Shown: positions 1 to 9,011 of the stretch, in pieces | How the letters are laid out: each line of letters starts with the position of its first letter | Numbering within the stretch: the stretch's first letter is position 1 | Source: Paenibacillus helianthi | Lineage (GTDB): Bacteria > Bacillota > Bacilli > Paenibacillales > Paenibacillaceae | Assembly (NCBI RefSeq): GCF_001909055.1 | Contig: NZ_LVWI01000032.1 | Span: 62,001-126,000 of the forward strand | DNA length: 64,000 bases | Direction of reading: 5' to 3' | The notes under the pieces: generated by a model | Seen by the model: only the letters and a program-made list of their open reading frames with translations | Databases searched by the model: none | What the model was told of the DNA's origin: nothing | Program-made: the position numbers and the translations under genes

Positions 1-2
1 AA

Positions 3-200
3 GGAATTTTCTTCGTACTACAAAGTTTGGAATCATCTGCTAAGATTAACAATGAGAGTATAGCAATCACTTGTGTCGATCTGTTTGAACAATATCGGTA
101 TGCAGCAAGAGAAGAAGAAATGGATAGATACAAACTTCTGATCAGAGAGGTGCGGAATTCAAATGCCAAGAAAATTCATCAAGCTTCTAGTTTTATGTAG
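3..200 (+). CDS. C-terminal end of a Rap/AloR-like peptide receptor (partial)
   Basis: An open frame enters from the left edge and ends at a TAG, giving the last 65 residues of a protein. The visible part is charged and helical, ending in AKKIHQASSFM, which suits the final TPR helices of an RRNPP-type receptor (Rap, NprR or AloR), but contains no diagnostic motif. The argument is mostly context: a small secreted-propeptide gene starts inside the last 38 bases of this frame, the usual arrangement of rap-phr and aloR-aloP pairs. If correct, the protein would bind the re-imported peptide in the cytoplasm and alter a phosphorelay or transcription. The start and most of the protein lie outside the window. 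Confidence 0.45.
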   Translation, partial: GIFFVLQSLESSAKINNESIAITCVDLFEQYRYAAREEEMDRYKLLIREVRNSNAKKIHQASSFM

Positions 201-297
201 TTTGGTCGCTGTAATTATTATCCCTGCAGGAAACATCGAAATCGTAGCAGATAGTACTCAAATCCAAACCATGTCCCATGGTATCGGCGGTAGTTAA
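163..297 (+). CDS. Alo/Phr-like quorum-sensing propeptide (44 aa)
   Basis: This small gene starts inside the end of the upstream frame, with an AGAGAGGTG ribosome binding site about 11 bases before ATG. The product has a basic start (MPRKFIK), a hydrophobic export segment at about residues 8-21, a polar linker, and the C-terminus QTMSHGIGGS. From memory, Paenibacillus polymyxa AloR-AloP systems make a mature peptide SHGRGG; SHGIGG(S) here matches that pattern except at one internal position. The expected life cycle is Sec export, cleavage, oligopeptide import and binding to the upstream receptor. A strong terminator follows 39 bases later, so this is the last gene of the unit. The alternative is an unrelated small secreted peptide. 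Confidence 0.7.
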   Translation: MPRKFIKLLVLCSLVAVIIIPAGNIEIVADSTQIQTMSHGIGGS

Positions 298-335
298 ATC
301 TCATTATCACCGAAAGTCCGCTGGCTAACCAACCG

Positions 336-370
336 ACGTTCTCGATTTTTTCGAGAGCGTTTTTCTTTTC
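336..370 (+). terminator. Intrinsic terminator of the receptor-propeptide operon
   Basis: A 10-bp stem (ACGTTCTCGA with TCGAGAGCGT, one G-U pair in RNA) encloses a T-rich loop and is followed by TTTTTCTTTTC. It closes the rightward receptor/propeptide unit. Confidence 0.8.
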
Positions 371-424
371 TTCCTTATAGCTACAAGCTTTCATGAACCT
401 CCAGTTGAACTGGGGAGTGCTTAT

Positions 425-456
425 ACAAAAAGTCCGGGCCACTTCGCCCGGACTTC
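425..456 (-). terminator. Terminator of the zwf-tal-gnd operon
   Basis: On the minus strand AAGTCCGGGC, a short GAAGTG loop and GCCCGGACTT form a perfect GC-rich 10-bp stem followed by a short T run. It lies 22 bases beyond the gnd stop. Confidence 0.8.
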
Positions 457-477
457 ATAGTTAAATCTATATGATAA

Positions 478-1893
478 TTATTTGCTGTCCATCCATTGAA
501 AATGGAAGCTCCCCGGCTGATCCAGCCGTTCAAAGGTATGGGCTCCGAAATAATCTCTTTGGGCCTGCAGCAGGTTAGCCGGGAGACGTTCCGAACGATA
601 GCTGTCATAATAGGCCAGGCCGGAGGCAAAGGCCGGAACCGGAATCCCTCTTTTAACGGCAATCGCAACCACATCTCTCCAGGCTTCCTGGTAGTTGTGA
701 ACAACGCCGCTGAAATACTCATCCAGGAAAAGGTTTTTCAGCTCAGGGTCGCGGTCATAGGCGTCCTTGATATTCTGCAGGAAGCCTGCACGGATGATGC
801 AGCCTCCACGGAAGATCATCGCAATACTGCCATAGCTCAGGTTCCAGTTATATTCGTCTGAAGCCACTCTCATCTGGGCAAAGCCCTGGGCGTAGGAGGC
901 GATTTTGCTGGCATACAGGGCTTTGCGGACCGCTTCGATGAATTCCTTGGCATCGCCGTCATAACCCTTGACTTCAGGGCCCTTCAGACGTTTGCTCGCA
1001 GCCACGCGTTCTTCCTTCATCGCCGAGATAAACCGTGCAAAGACGGATTCAGTAATGATGGACAACGGAACGCCCAAATCGAGGGCATTTTGACTTGTCC
1101 ATTTACCTGTTCCCTTTTGTCCGGCGGAATCCAGGATGACATCGACCATCGGCTTGCCTGTATCCGGGTCAGCTTTGGCGAAAATGTCGGCTGTAATCTC
1201 AATGAGATAGCTGTTTAGCTCCCCGCGGTTCCACTCTGAGAAAATCTCATGTAACTCATGGGTGTCCAGGCCCAGTACATCCTTCAGCAGTTGATACGCT
1301 TCGCCAATAAGCTGCATATCGCCGTATTCAATGCCGTTATGCACCATTTTGACATAGTGTCCGGCACCGTCTTCTCCGATGTAGGTCGAGCAAGGATCGC
1401 CGTCCACTTTGGCAGAAATAGCTGTCAGGATCGGCTCCACCAGCTCGTAGGCATCCTTTTGTCCGCCCGGCATAATCGCCGGTCCCTTCAGCGCTCCTTC
1501 TTCACCGCCTGATACCCCTGCGCCGATAAACCGGAAGCCTTGGGCCTGCAGCTCCTTATTCCGTCTTTGCGTATCCGGGAAAAAGGCATTCCCGCCGTCA
1601 ATCAGGATATCCCCTGGCGACAAATGCGGCACCAGTTGCTGAATCGTATCATCTGTCGGTTTGCCGGCCTTGACCATGATCATGATTTTGCGCGGCGTCT
1701 CCAGGGATTCGACAAACTCTTCGATGCTGTAAGCACCGGCGAAGTTTTTACCTGCTGCTTCTGCCAGCAGCTCATCCGTTTTCTCCCGGGAACGGTTATA
1801 CAGGGCTACCGAGAACCCTTTGCTCTCCATATTCAAGGCCAGGTTCTTGCCCATGACGGCCAAGCCGACCACACCAATCTGCTGTTTACCCAT
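478..1893 (-). CDS. gnd: 6-phosphogluconate dehydrogenase, decarboxylating
   Basis: Third enzyme of the oxidative pentose phosphate pathway: it oxidises and decarboxylates 6-phosphogluconate to ribulose 5-phosphate, making NAD(P)H in the cytoplasm. The 471-residue length is usual. Visible signatures are the nucleotide-binding [12 protein letters not shown] at residues 10-21, VSGG at 127-130, the catalytic K182 with H185-N186 and E189 (KMVHNGIEY), and the family signature [13 protein letters not shown] at 253-265. A GGAGG site precedes the ATG. It is last in zwf-tal-gnd, 33 bases after tal, and a terminator follows. No 6-phosphogluconolactonase gene is in the unit. Confidence 0.97.
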   Translation of the reverse strand: MGKQQIGVVGLAVMGKNLALNMESKGFSVALYNRSREKTDELLAEAAGKNFAGAYSIEEFVESLETPRKIMIMVKAGKPTDDTIQQLVPHLSPGDILIDGGNAFFPDTQRRNKELQAQGFRFIGAGVSGGEEGALKGPAIMPGGQKDAYELVEPILTAISAKVDGDPCSTYIGEDGAGHYVKMVHNGIEYGDMQLIGEAYQLLKDVLGLDTHELHEIFSEWNRGELNSYLIEITADIFAKADPDTGKPMVDVILDSAGQKGTGKWTSQNALDLGVPLSIITESVFARFISAMKEERVAASKRLKGPEVKGYDGDAKEFIEAVRKALYASKIASYAQGFAQMRVASDEYNWNLSYGSIAMIFRGGCIIRAGFLQNIKDAYDRDPELKNLFLDEYFSGVVHNYQEAWRDVVAIAVKRGIPVPAFASGLAYYDSYRSERLPANLLQAQRDYFGAHTFERLDQPGSFHFQWMDSK

Positions 1894-1926
1894 TTAATAG
1901 ACCTCCTATATATGTGCTGAGTCGTT

Positions 1927-2595
1927 TTAGACCTGCGGAGCCTTTTTCCAGTCAGCAGCGAACTTCTCCAGTCCCTGATCGGTCAGCGGATGCTTGGAGA
2001 TTTGCTCAATGACGCTGAACGGAATGGTGGCAATATGTGCACCGGCCATCGCTACGCGGGTCACGTGGTCCGGATGGCGGACCGAAGCGGCGATAATTTG
2101 CGCGCCGAGGTTATGAATACGGAACAGCTCGGCGACTTTCACGATCAATTGGACTCCATCCTCCGAAATATCATCCAGGCGGCCCAGGAATGGCGATACG
2201 TAGGTAGCTCCTGCACGGGCAGCGAGCAATGCCTGGTTGACGGTGAAGATCAGGGTCACGTTGGTTTTTACACCCTTTTGGGTCAGATACCGGCAGGCTT
2301 CCAGACCTGCGAGCGTCATCGGGAGCTTGATGGTAATGTTTTTATCATAATCGTTGATCTTGATCAGCTCGTTAGCCTGTGCAATCATCTCTTCCGCAGT
2401 AACGGCATCCGGTGTAACTTCGGCCGATACAGATTCCACCTCAGGCACGATGCGCAGGATTTCTGCAATGCGGTCTTCGAATTTCACGCCTTCTTTAGCG
2501 ACCAGGGACGGGTTCGTGGTAACGCCGGACAGGACACCGATCTGGTATGCTTTTTTGATGTCTTCCACATTTGCCGTATCGATAAAAAATTTCAT
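1927..2595 (-). CDS. tal: Transaldolase (small TalC-type)
   Basis: Moves a dihydroxyacetone unit between sugar phosphates, linking the pentose phosphate pathway to glycolysis. At 222 residues it belongs to the short transaldolase / fructose-6-phosphate aldolase family. FIDTANV lies at residues 3-9, TTNPSL at 26-31 and the Schiff-base lysine is K90 in ITIKLPMT. E59 and the Phe of YVSPFLGR are transaldolase-type residues; true fructose-6-phosphate aldolases carry Gln and Tyr there, so transaldolase is the better call. An AGGTTTAC-type site precedes the ATG. It sits between zwf and gnd on the same strand, consistent with cotranscription. Confidence 0.95.
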   Translation of the reverse strand: MKFFIDTANVEDIKKAYQIGVLSGVTTNPSLVAKEGVKFEDRIAEILRIVPEVESVSAEVTPDAVTAEEMIAQANELIKINDYDKNITIKLPMTLAGLEACRYLTQKGVKTNVTLIFTVNQALLAARAGATYVSPFLGRLDDISEDGVQLIVKVAELFRIHNLGAQIIAASVRHPDHVTRVAMAGAHIATIPFSVIEQISKHPLTDQGLEKFAADWKKAPQV

Positions 2596-2634
2596 ATTTG
2601 TAAACCTCCATTTTTAGTTGAACTAAACTTAGTA

Positions 2635-4146
2635 TTAAAAATTTGAAGCATCAGGCAATGGCACTTCCATTTCTTCTTCAATTGCAGAGTCGAGCCACCA
2701 GTGATGTCCATCCTTGGCCAGCAGCTGATCCGATTCAGCGGGTCCGAACGTGCCCGCAGCATACGGATAAAGAGGAACACTATTCTTGGCAAAAGCATCC
2801 AGGATCGGCTGCACCCATTTCCAGGACAACTCCACCTCATCCCAATGCGCAAAGAACGACGGATCACCGTGTAAAGCGTCATAAATCAGATTCTCATATG
2901 CCTCCGGCACTTCAATAGAGCTCGTATGGAAGTCAATGTGCATTGCCTTGAACTTCCCTTTGTACCGGGGATCTCTTGCTTTGAGCTGCAGGGTAATGCC
3001 TTCGTTCGGGCTGATCTCGAATACCAGAAGATTGGGGATATCATCCTCGGCGGCGGACGAGTTCTGCTTGAGCGGCTCCTTGAACTCAATCACAATGCGC
3101 GTCGATTTCTCTTTCATTCTTTTCCCGGTCCGGATATAGAAAGGAACACCCTTCCAGAAAGGATCATCGATCGTAAGTCTGGCTGCAATAAACGTATCAT
3201 TCATCGATCCGGGTGCAATTCCTGGTTCGGATGTATAGCCTGTGACCGGTTTGCCCTGGATAGTGCCTGCGCTGTACTGCCCCCGGATCACGCCAAACTG
3301 GACATCCGCTTCTTCCAGCGGCTCCAGAGCTTCCATAACCTCTTTCTTCTTGAAGCGGACCTCTTCGGCAGAACTGTCCTTCGGCAGGCGGATCGCCAGC
3401 ATCATGAGCAGCTGCAGCATATGATTCTGGAACATGTCTCTGAGCGCACCCACATGGTCGTAATAGCCCGCTCTTTCTTCCACACCCACGGTTTCGCCTG
3501 CGGTAATCTGCACATTGGCAATGTAGCGGTTGTTCCACAGTGCATGAAGCACCGGATTCGTCTGCTGGAACACATCCAGCTCCTGCACCATCGGTTTGCC
3601 AAGGTAATGGTCGATCCGGAAAATTTCATCCTCGGTAAAAGCCTCGCTCAGCTTCAAATTCAGCTCCTGCGCTGACTGCAGATCATGTCCGAAAGGCTTC
3701 TCGATCACCAGGCGTTTCCAGCCTTTGGCGGCACCCAGGCCACTTTCTTTAATGTTCAAGGCAATCGGTTCAAAAAACTCGGGGCCGACGGATAAGTAGA
3801 ACATCCGGTTAGGGGAACTTCCCATACCCTTTTCCTGCTGTTCCACCCGCTCCAATAACTTCAGATAATCCTCTGTGTGCCCTACATCCAGCACATTATA
3901 TCGGAAGGCCTTCAGAAAGCCGCGCACGGACGCAGAATCATTTACTTCCCGCCGGGAAAAGTCCCGGATCGACCGCTCCACCATAGCCTGAAAGGCTTCA
4001 TCAGCCACTTCTCTTCTGCCAAGACCAATCACAGAGAATGAATGGTGCAGCTTGTGATCGAGATACAGATTATACAGCGCAGGGTAGATCTTTCTACGGG
4101 CTAAATCTCCTGTCGCTCCAAACAAAACAAATGTGGTTGCCTCCAT
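2635..4146 (-). CDS. zwf: Glucose-6-phosphate 1-dehydrogenase
   Basis: Oxidises glucose 6-phosphate to 6-phosphogluconolactone with NADP+ and commits carbon to the pentose phosphate pathway. The NADP-binding FGATGDLA lies near the N-terminus, EKPFGHD at about residues 149-155, and the active-site RIDHYLGK at about 177-184, followed by MVQEL. I start at 4146 (503 residues, MEATTF): the AAGGAG site is only one base from an upstream in-frame ATG at 4152 but seven from this one. First gene of zwf-tal-gnd, with a LysR regulator divergent across about 100 bases that presumably holds both promoters. Confidence 0.96.
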   Translation of the reverse strand: MEATTFVLFGATGDLARRKIYPALYNLYLDHKLHHSFSVIGLGRREVADEAFQAMVERSIRDFSRREVNDSASVRGFLKAFRYNVLDVGHTEDYLKLLERVEQQEKGMGSSPNRMFYLSVGPEFFEPIALNIKESGLGAAKGWKRLVIEKPFGHDLQSAQELNLKLSEAFTEDEIFRIDHYLGKPMVQELDVFQQTNPVLHALWNNRYIANVQITAGETVGVEERAGYYDHVGALRDMFQNHMLQLLMMLAIRLPKDSSAEEVRFKKKEVMEALEPLEEADVQFGVIRGQYSAGTIQGKPVTGYTSEPGIAPGSMNDTFIAARLTIDDPFWKGVPFYIRTGKRMKEKSTRIVIEFKEPLKQNSSAAEDDIPNLLVFEISPNEGITLQLKARDPRYKGKFKAMHIDFHTSSIEVPEAYENLIYDALHGDPSFFAHWDEVELSWKWVQPILDAFAKNSVPLYPYAAGTFGPAESDQLLAKDGHHWWLDSAIEEEMEVPLPDASNF

Positions 4147-4245
4147 CTCCATTCTCCTTCTGCTCTGGTTTAACTTTCCTGGTTACACTATAATACAAAT
4201 ACGACCTATACAAGTAATTAATATATTTCACAGGAGCTATAGACC

Positions 4246-5127
4246 ATGTCTATGAACAATTTTGAACTGTACAAAGTTTTTTACTGGGCAGCCAAAACCG
4301 GAAGCCTGACCCAAGCCGCCAAATCCCTGTATATTACCCAGCCAAGTGTCAGCCATGCCATTAAGCAATTGGAGGACAGCTTTGGCCTGACCCTGTTTAC
4401 CCGGAATTCCAAAGGTGTCGCCCTGACACCGGAAGGAGCCACCCTGTACTCGTATATTGAGCAGTCGCACATCCTGATCACCCAGGCGGAGAAGAAGATG
4501 ACCGAGCTCAAAAACCTCGACAACGGAGAGCTGCGGATCGGCGGCAGTGACTCCCTGTTCAAGCATTATCTGCTGCCCTTCATCGAAATTTTTCATCAGC
4601 GCTACCCCGGCATCCGGCTGCATCTGATCCACGGAACCACACCGGAAGTCATCTCCTACTTAAAAGAAGGGCTCGTCGACCTGGGCGTAGTACGCATGCC
4701 AATCACCGATCCCCAGCTAGAGGTGCGGCAGGGTCTGCAGCTGCAGGACTGCTTCATCGCGGGCTGCCATTATGCCGAGTTGAATCAGAAGGTGCTCTCG
4801 ATCAAGGAGCTGCTTCAGTATCCCATTATCCTCTTCTCCCGCAGTAGCCGGGCACGAATGGCGATCACGGACTTGTTCCAGGGGTACGGCTATGATCTGA
4901 AGCCTGAATTTGAGGTCGGCAGCGTTGGCCTGCTGATCGAATTCGCCCGCAAAGGGCTCGGCATCTCCTTCGTCACCCGTGAATTCGTGTCCAAGGAGCT
5001 GGAAGAAGGCTCTCTTTTCGAGATTAAGCTCGACGTGCAGCTCCCCCCTGCCCAGGTGGGCATGATGACGATGCGCAACATGCCGCTAACGACGGCGGCG
5101 AGCAAGTTCATTGAGCTTACGAAGTAG
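4246..5127 (+). CDS. LysR-family transcriptional regulator
   Basis: A 293-residue DNA-binding regulator with the normal LysR plan: an N-terminal winged helix-turn-helix at residues 5-64 (GSLTQAAKSLYITQPSVSHA, then RNSKGVALTPEG) and a periplasmic-binding-protein-like effector domain from about residue 90 that begins LRIGGSDS. A CAGGAG site lies nine bases before the ATG. It is transcribed away from zwf across a short shared intergenic region, the usual arrangement for a LysR protein that controls the neighbouring operon and itself. The effector cannot be read from sequence; a sugar phosphate or redox signal would fit the neighbours but is inference. Confidence 0.9.
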   Translation: MSMNNFELYKVFYWAAKTGSLTQAAKSLYITQPSVSHAIKQLEDSFGLTLFTRNSKGVALTPEGATLYSYIEQSHILITQAEKKMTELKNLDNGELRIGGSDSLFKHYLLPFIEIFHQRYPGIRLHLIHGTTPEVISYLKEGLVDLGVVRMPITDPQLEVRQGLQLQDCFIAGCHYAELNQKVLSIKELLQYPIILFSRSSRARMAITDLFQGYGYDLKPEFEVGSVGLLIEFARKGLGISFVTREFVSKELEEGSLFEIKLDVQLPPAQVGMMTMRNMPLTTAASKFIELTK

Positions 5128-5445
5128 GAAGACTGGGGCAGGAATGAAACGCCTCTTGGGGTTTCAACAACGGCATTTCTGCCGTTGTTCCCGTACGATT
5201 TCATCCTTGGCGATGAACCAGAACGAAAGAACATCATCCTTCCCTAAAAGACTCTCAAAACCCGGTTCCTTCTATGTGCGCTCTTGGAAAAGCTGCCGCT
5301 TACGAAGCAGACGAAACACTCCTTCCAATTTCTTTGCAGTGTGAACAATATGGGAAAAATGTATTTTTTAATTGAAATTTACAAACAAGTGTTCTATGCT
5401 GAGGATCTACATTAATGGGGAAGGTGAATCAAGGGGATGAATATT
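5128..5445. other. Intergenic stretch with one perfect inverted repeat
   Basis: No convincing gene is present. At 5166-5189 AACAACGGCA and TGCCGTTGTT form a perfect 10-bp stem with a TTTC loop, but no T run follows, so it is at best a weak terminator for the LysR gene. A short rightward frame here has no ribosome binding site and looks spurious. Confidence 0.5.
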
Positions 5446-6009
5446 ATGAATCCATTTGAACATTGTCCAATCTATGAAACCGATCATTTAGTATTCACAA
5501 AAGTTAAAGAAGAAGATGCACAAGAGCTTTTTGATTGTTATTCCGACCCGATAACGAAAGGTCATATGAATAATGATAATTGTGGCGGCGAATGGGATTG
5601 TCCCAGTATAGATCATGTTAGACAAGGGATTAGTGGATGGAATAAAGAATTCGACGCCGGATTTTTTATTCGATGGAGTGTCCGTTACAAGCAGCTGCAT
5701 AAAATAATTGGAACCATTGAAATAGCACCTATCCCTAATACAACAAGGTTTCTGGATGGTGTTTGCCAATCAGGTATTCTGAGAATTGACATGATTTCAT
5801 CCCTTGAAAATCGGGCAATTTTTTCCGAGATTATAAAAATAGTAACTGATCATTTTTACATGGATTTTGGGATAGAAAATATTATTACGAAAGCCACAAC
5901 AGATGATATCGAAAGAATTCAAGCCTTAGAGGATAACCATTTTATTAAGCTAGAGGATAACCCCTTTATACCTTTTGATCATTATTATCTAAAAAAGAAT
6001 AAGGATTAA
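5446..6009 (+). CDS. GNAT-family N-acetyltransferase
   Basis: About 187 residues with the RimJ/RimL-like (Acetyltransf_3) layout: an N-terminal strand with YETDHLVFTKVKEEDAQELF, a middle strand region around KIIGTIEIAP, and a C-terminal FGIENIITKATTDD segment. The acetyl-CoA loop is poorly conserved, so activity is uncertain. I start at the second ATG because AAGGGG ends nine bases before it, while the first ATG at 5437 touches that site. The substrate is unknown. It stands alone and ends at a terminator shared with the convergent gene. Confidence 0.7.
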   Translation: MNPFEHCPIYETDHLVFTKVKEEDAQELFDCYSDPITKGHMNNDNCGGEWDCPSIDHVRQGISGWNKEFDAGFFIRWSVRYKQLHKIIGTIEIAPIPNTTRFLDGVCQSGILRIDMISSLENRAIFSEIIKIVTDHFYMDFGIENIITKATTDDIERIQALEDNHFIKLEDNPFIPFDHYYLKKNKD

Positions 6010-6025
6010 TATCAGCATAATAATA

Positions 6026-6067
6026 AAAATCGGCACTCAAACTTTGGTCAGTTTGGATGCCGATTTT
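6026..6067. terminator. Bidirectional terminator
   Basis: AAAATCGGCA at the left pairs with TGCCGATTTT at the right, extended inward by CAAAC/GTTTG. A and T runs flank both sides, so it serves the rightward acetyltransferase and the leftward stalk-domain gene. Confidence 0.8.
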
Positions 6068-6087
6068 AATATCAAGCGCCTCCCCTA

Positions 6088-7785
6088 TTATTTCAACGGA
6101 ATAGAATAAAATAACCGGCTGCCCTTGTTGTTGGTGTACCAGACAATTTTATCACCAACCAGAATAGGATTGGTCTCAGATAAGGCAAAGTGCGCAAGGG
6201 TCTGAATGCCTCCTGTGGCCTGCCCGTTTCCATCAATATATACATATTTCAGGTCGCCAGCATTCCCTTTCTTATCGAATTCCTGCCACAGCACCATCAG
6301 CCTGTCATCCGAGATTTTAACTAATTTAGGAATGGATGCGATCTTGTCTGTTCCAACATACTTAGCCAAAGTGATGTGCTGGACAGAAGCGCTGGACATA
6401 CTAGACTTGGGCAGCACACTAAGTAGGATATCCCGCTGGTCTATGTCCAGACCTACCATCTCATAAGAGGTATATTCCGTAACAGCTGAATGGTCCACGC
6501 TGTTCATCGCGACGATATAACTGCCCGAGGACATTTCAAATCCGCCGATAGATACACCGGTAGCATTCGCTCCAATCGCACCTGGAATAGCAAATAAATC
6601 CACCTTACTGTAGCTATTCCCGTCCCCTTTACTCAGCACGACCGAACGGGGATAGGCGTCCCCATGATCCACAAGAACCTGAGCACTGCCGTCGAACAAC
6701 ACATATTGATCGAAGGAATGGCTGACATGATTTTTCTGGAATCTCCCCAGATCATTAGTCACCTTCATAGTTGAGGTATTTACCATAATCGTAAGCTGGG
6801 ACTGATGATTTAATCCATCGGGTGTGGTATATCTTTTACGTGCGGTGTGTAACACCAGGGTATCCCCATATTCCGCCATCCGGCCGGAACCCGCTTCAAA
6901 AGGTTCAATCGTATAGCTCTCCCCGCCTTTAATGGAGACACTGTCGATCCGATTGAAGCTTTTATCATACCGGACTATACGAATCACTTCTTTATCGTTG
7001 TTCTCCTCCGTATTCTCTTGCCCAAAAGCGATATAGTTATATTTCACGCCGCTATAAAAACCCCCGAACAACGGAAGCTCGTACCCAAGCTTGTTGCTGG
7101 CAATCAACTCATATTTCTCATTATAGGTTTCAATCGTAATCTCTTTATTCGCCTCTATGACACTCACCGTCTGATCCTGATTATTGACCAGGTAGGAGGT
7201 GACCGGACTTTTCCATCTCGGAAAATCGGAAGTTTCTCCGTTATCCTTAACCGCAAAGGCTGTCTTCGCCCGATAAGCGTTGTCAGGAGTCTTCGAGAAT
7301 ACTGATATTTGATTGGATTGATTGTCGTATTCAATATCAAATGGAATCTTGCCCGACAAATCTCTTAATTGAAAATAATTGCTGCCGCCTATCGTATAGG
7401 CTGTAATCTGTTGCTGCTTTCCATCGACCAGGATCTTGGAAGTGGAGAGTGAGGCAATGTATTTTGTACTGCGGCTGTAATAGCTGCTGTTGGGTGACGC
7501 TTCAGGCGTATAGGCTTGTCCTGTTACAATCTCTACTGCGTTCTGCTGTTTATTCCAAGTCACATCGAATTGGCTCGACGTCCCCGATAATTGCTTCGCA
7601 ATATCCCGCAGACTGTAATAATTGCTGCCCGCTATGTTGAAGCCGTATAGTGACTGTTCCTCTCCATTAAAGTATGTCTTGCTGTCTGTCAGCATAGCCT
7701 GGGCAGTATTGCCGGCAAGTGCTGGCCTGCTTAGTAGCGGTGCAAGCAATAACAGGACCAGCAGTAACTTCATCAACCTTTTCAT
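6088..7785 (-). CDS. Secreted protein with two stalk (copper amine oxidase N-like) domains
   Basis: A 565-residue exported protein. A signal peptide covers residues 1-24 (cleavage after ALA). Two copies of the copper amine oxidase N-terminal-like stalk domain follow: one at about 35-90 with GSNYYSLRDIAKQL, one at about 118-168 with GSNYFQLRDLSGKI. The remaining 390 residues are beta-rich with repeated short strands and may form a propeller, but I recognise no catalytic motif. Stalk domains are common on Paenibacillus surface proteins and are thought to mediate cell-wall or protein contacts. GGAGG lies nine bases before the ATG. Function unknown. Confidence 0.75.
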   Translation of the reverse strand: MKRLMKLLLVLLLLAPLLSRPALAGNTAQAMLTDSKTYFNGEEQSLYGFNIAGSNYYSLRDIAKQLSGTSSQFDVTWNKQQNAVEIVTGQAYTPEASPNSSYYSRSTKYIASLSTSKILVDGKQQQITAYTIGGSNYFQLRDLSGKIPFDIEYDNQSNQISVFSKTPDNAYRAKTAFAVKDNGETSDFPRWKSPVTSYLVNNQDQTVSVIEANKEITIETYNEKYELIASNKLGYELPLFGGFYSGVKYNYIAFGQENTEENNDKEVIRIVRYDKSFNRIDSVSIKGGESYTIEPFEAGSGRMAEYGDTLVLHTARKRYTTPDGLNHQSQLTIMVNTSTMKVTNDLGRFQKNHVSHSFDQYVLFDGSAQVLVDHGDAYPRSVVLSKGDGNSYSKVDLFAIPGAIGANATGVSIGGFEMSSGSYIVAMNSVDHSAVTEYTSYEMVGLDIDQRDILLSVLPKSSMSSASVQHITLAKYVGTDKIASIPKLVKISDDRLMVLWQEFDKKGNAGDLKYVYIDGNGQATGGIQTLAHFALSETNPILVGDKIVWYTNNKGSRLFYSIPLK

Positions 7786-7917
7786 TCTTCATTTCCTCCA
7801 TTACTTCATTCAATGTACAGAAGCCGCTTGGGCTTCATGTAGTCTTTATCGGTTGTCCGGCAGCATCCAATCACCCTAACGTGGAGCAGACTCAGGGATT
7901 ATAAAACCGCCCGCCCA

Positions 7918-8523
7918 CTACTTGAAATGGAGATACCAGTACACGGCAACCTCTTCACACGCTTTTGGAATCCCTCTATACACATATTTATCGAATCCGC
8001 CAATGACGAACCCGATACTCTCATAGAACCTGCAAGCACTCACGTTTATACTCTGCGTTTCCAGCATAATTCCAGGCAGTTCCTGTTCCAACGCCCAATG
8101 TCTGGCCTGTTCCATTAACTGTCTGCCGACCCCATGCCGTCTGAATGCTTTGTCCACCTGTATCATTTCAATAAGAGCATAATGGTTCCAATTCTTCTTC
8201 AACACGATTCGGCCCACTATCTGATTTTCAGCAAAAGCCAAATAGGTCACCTGATCGGGATGAATAAGCTCGGTGGAACCGTCCGCTGCATCTGCCTCTT
8301 CAGAGACTTCTGCTGTGTAGCTCTTCTCATAGCTTGGAATATCTTTCACAGTATAGTTGAACTGATTCCCCGAAAATGACAGGACGAGAACTGAATCTAC
8401 GATAAAGGAATCATCGATGTCCGCCAAGCAGCCCTGCTCTTCAACCGCCATTTCACGGATGGAGATATCAAGAGAAGCTGAAGCTTCTTCATCGTGTGCT
8501 CTCCATACTTCATTTTGATTCAT
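7918..8523 (-). CDS. GNAT acetyltransferase resembling streptothricin acetyltransferase SatA
   Basis: A 201-residue GNAT protein. The acetyl-CoA-binding stretch is VDKAFRRHGVGRQLMEQA, followed by LETQSINVSACRFYESIGFV, the typical motif A/B pair. The overall pattern, with VLVLSFSGN, a YEKSY segment in the middle and the ending VYWYLHF, matches my recollection of Bacillus SatA (YyaR), which acetylates streptothricin. That makes a resistance-type role plausible but not shown. AAAGGAGGG precedes the ATG. It is divergent from the BlaI-type regulator across 128 bases that contain that regulator's operators. Confidence 0.75.
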   Translation of the reverse strand: MNQNEVWRAHDEEASASLDISIREMAVEEQGCLADIDDSFIVDSVLVLSFSGNQFNYTVKDIPSYEKSYTAEVSEEADAADGSTELIHPDQVTYLAFAENQIVGRIVLKKNWNHYALIEMIQVDKAFRRHGVGRQLMEQARHWALEQELPGIMLETQSINVSACRFYESIGFVIGGFDKYVYRGIPKACEEVAVYWYLHFK

Positions 8524-8573
8524 TTTTGAACCCTCCTTTAATTTTTACAATCCTGGCGCTTACTTCGTCACCC

Positions 8574-8630
8574 TTGACAAAACAGGTCTACTCCAATAAA
8601 CTCCTAGCTAAAGGTCTATTGCAATAAACT
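8574..8630 (+). promoter_or_regulatory. Promoter and paired operators of the blaI-like operon
   Basis: TTGACA at 8574-8579 and TAAACT at 8597-8602 are 17 bases apart. Two near-identical 19-bp copies, AGGTCTACTCCAATAAACT (8584-8602) and AGGTCTATTGCAATAAACT (8612-8630), lie 28 bases apart; the second contains the perfect palindrome TATTGCAATA. Placement over the -10 and just downstream suits a dimeric BlaI-type repressor regulating its own gene. Confidence 0.6.
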
Positions 8631-8651
8631 TAGGGCTTGAGGTGAGAGAAA

Positions 8652-9011
8652 ATGGAGCCGTATAAACTGTTTGATGCGGAATATAAATTTGTATCGCTCA
8701 TTTGGGAGCACGAACCGGTGAATTCAACTGAACTGGTGAAGCTGTGCCAAGGCGAATTAGGCTGGAAAAAATCCACGACCTATACCGTACTAAGGAAGCT
8801 GTGTGAACGTGGGGTTTTACAAAATGAAAAGACTATAGTGACAGCCCTGATCAAACGCGGGGATGCCCAAAGATATGAGAGTGAAGCCCTGCTCGACAAA
8901 GCCTTTGACGGCTCATTGCCGAAATTCCTAACCGCCTTCTTAGGTACCCGCCGGATCTCCCCCACAGAAGCAGAGCAGCTCAAACGCATCATTGAGGAGG
9001 CCACCCAATGA
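8652..9011 (+). CDS. BlaI/MecI/CopY-family transcriptional repressor
   Basis: A 119-residue winged-helix repressor of the BlaI family. The recognition region is GWKKSTTYTVLRKLCERGVL at about residues 37-56, and the C-terminal half is the short dimerisation domain that is cut when the cognate sensor is activated. GAGGTGAGAG precedes the ATG. The stop overlaps the start of the M56 peptidase gene (ATGA), so the two are translationally coupled like blaI-blaR1. Paired operators lie just upstream. There is no beta-lactamase gene alongside, so the regulon is not obvious. Confidence 0.88.
   Translation: MEPYKLFDAEYKFVSLIWEHEPVNSTELVKLCQGELGWKKSTTYTVLRKLCERGVLQNEKTIVTALIKRGDAQRYESEALLDKAFDGSLPKFLTAFLGTRRISPTEAEQLKRIIEEATQ

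Noticed and set aside
5111-5344. 77-residue rightward frame after the LysR gene
   Set aside because: It starts inside LysR, lacks a ribosome binding site, and has an Arg/Ser-rich composition typical of a chance frame.
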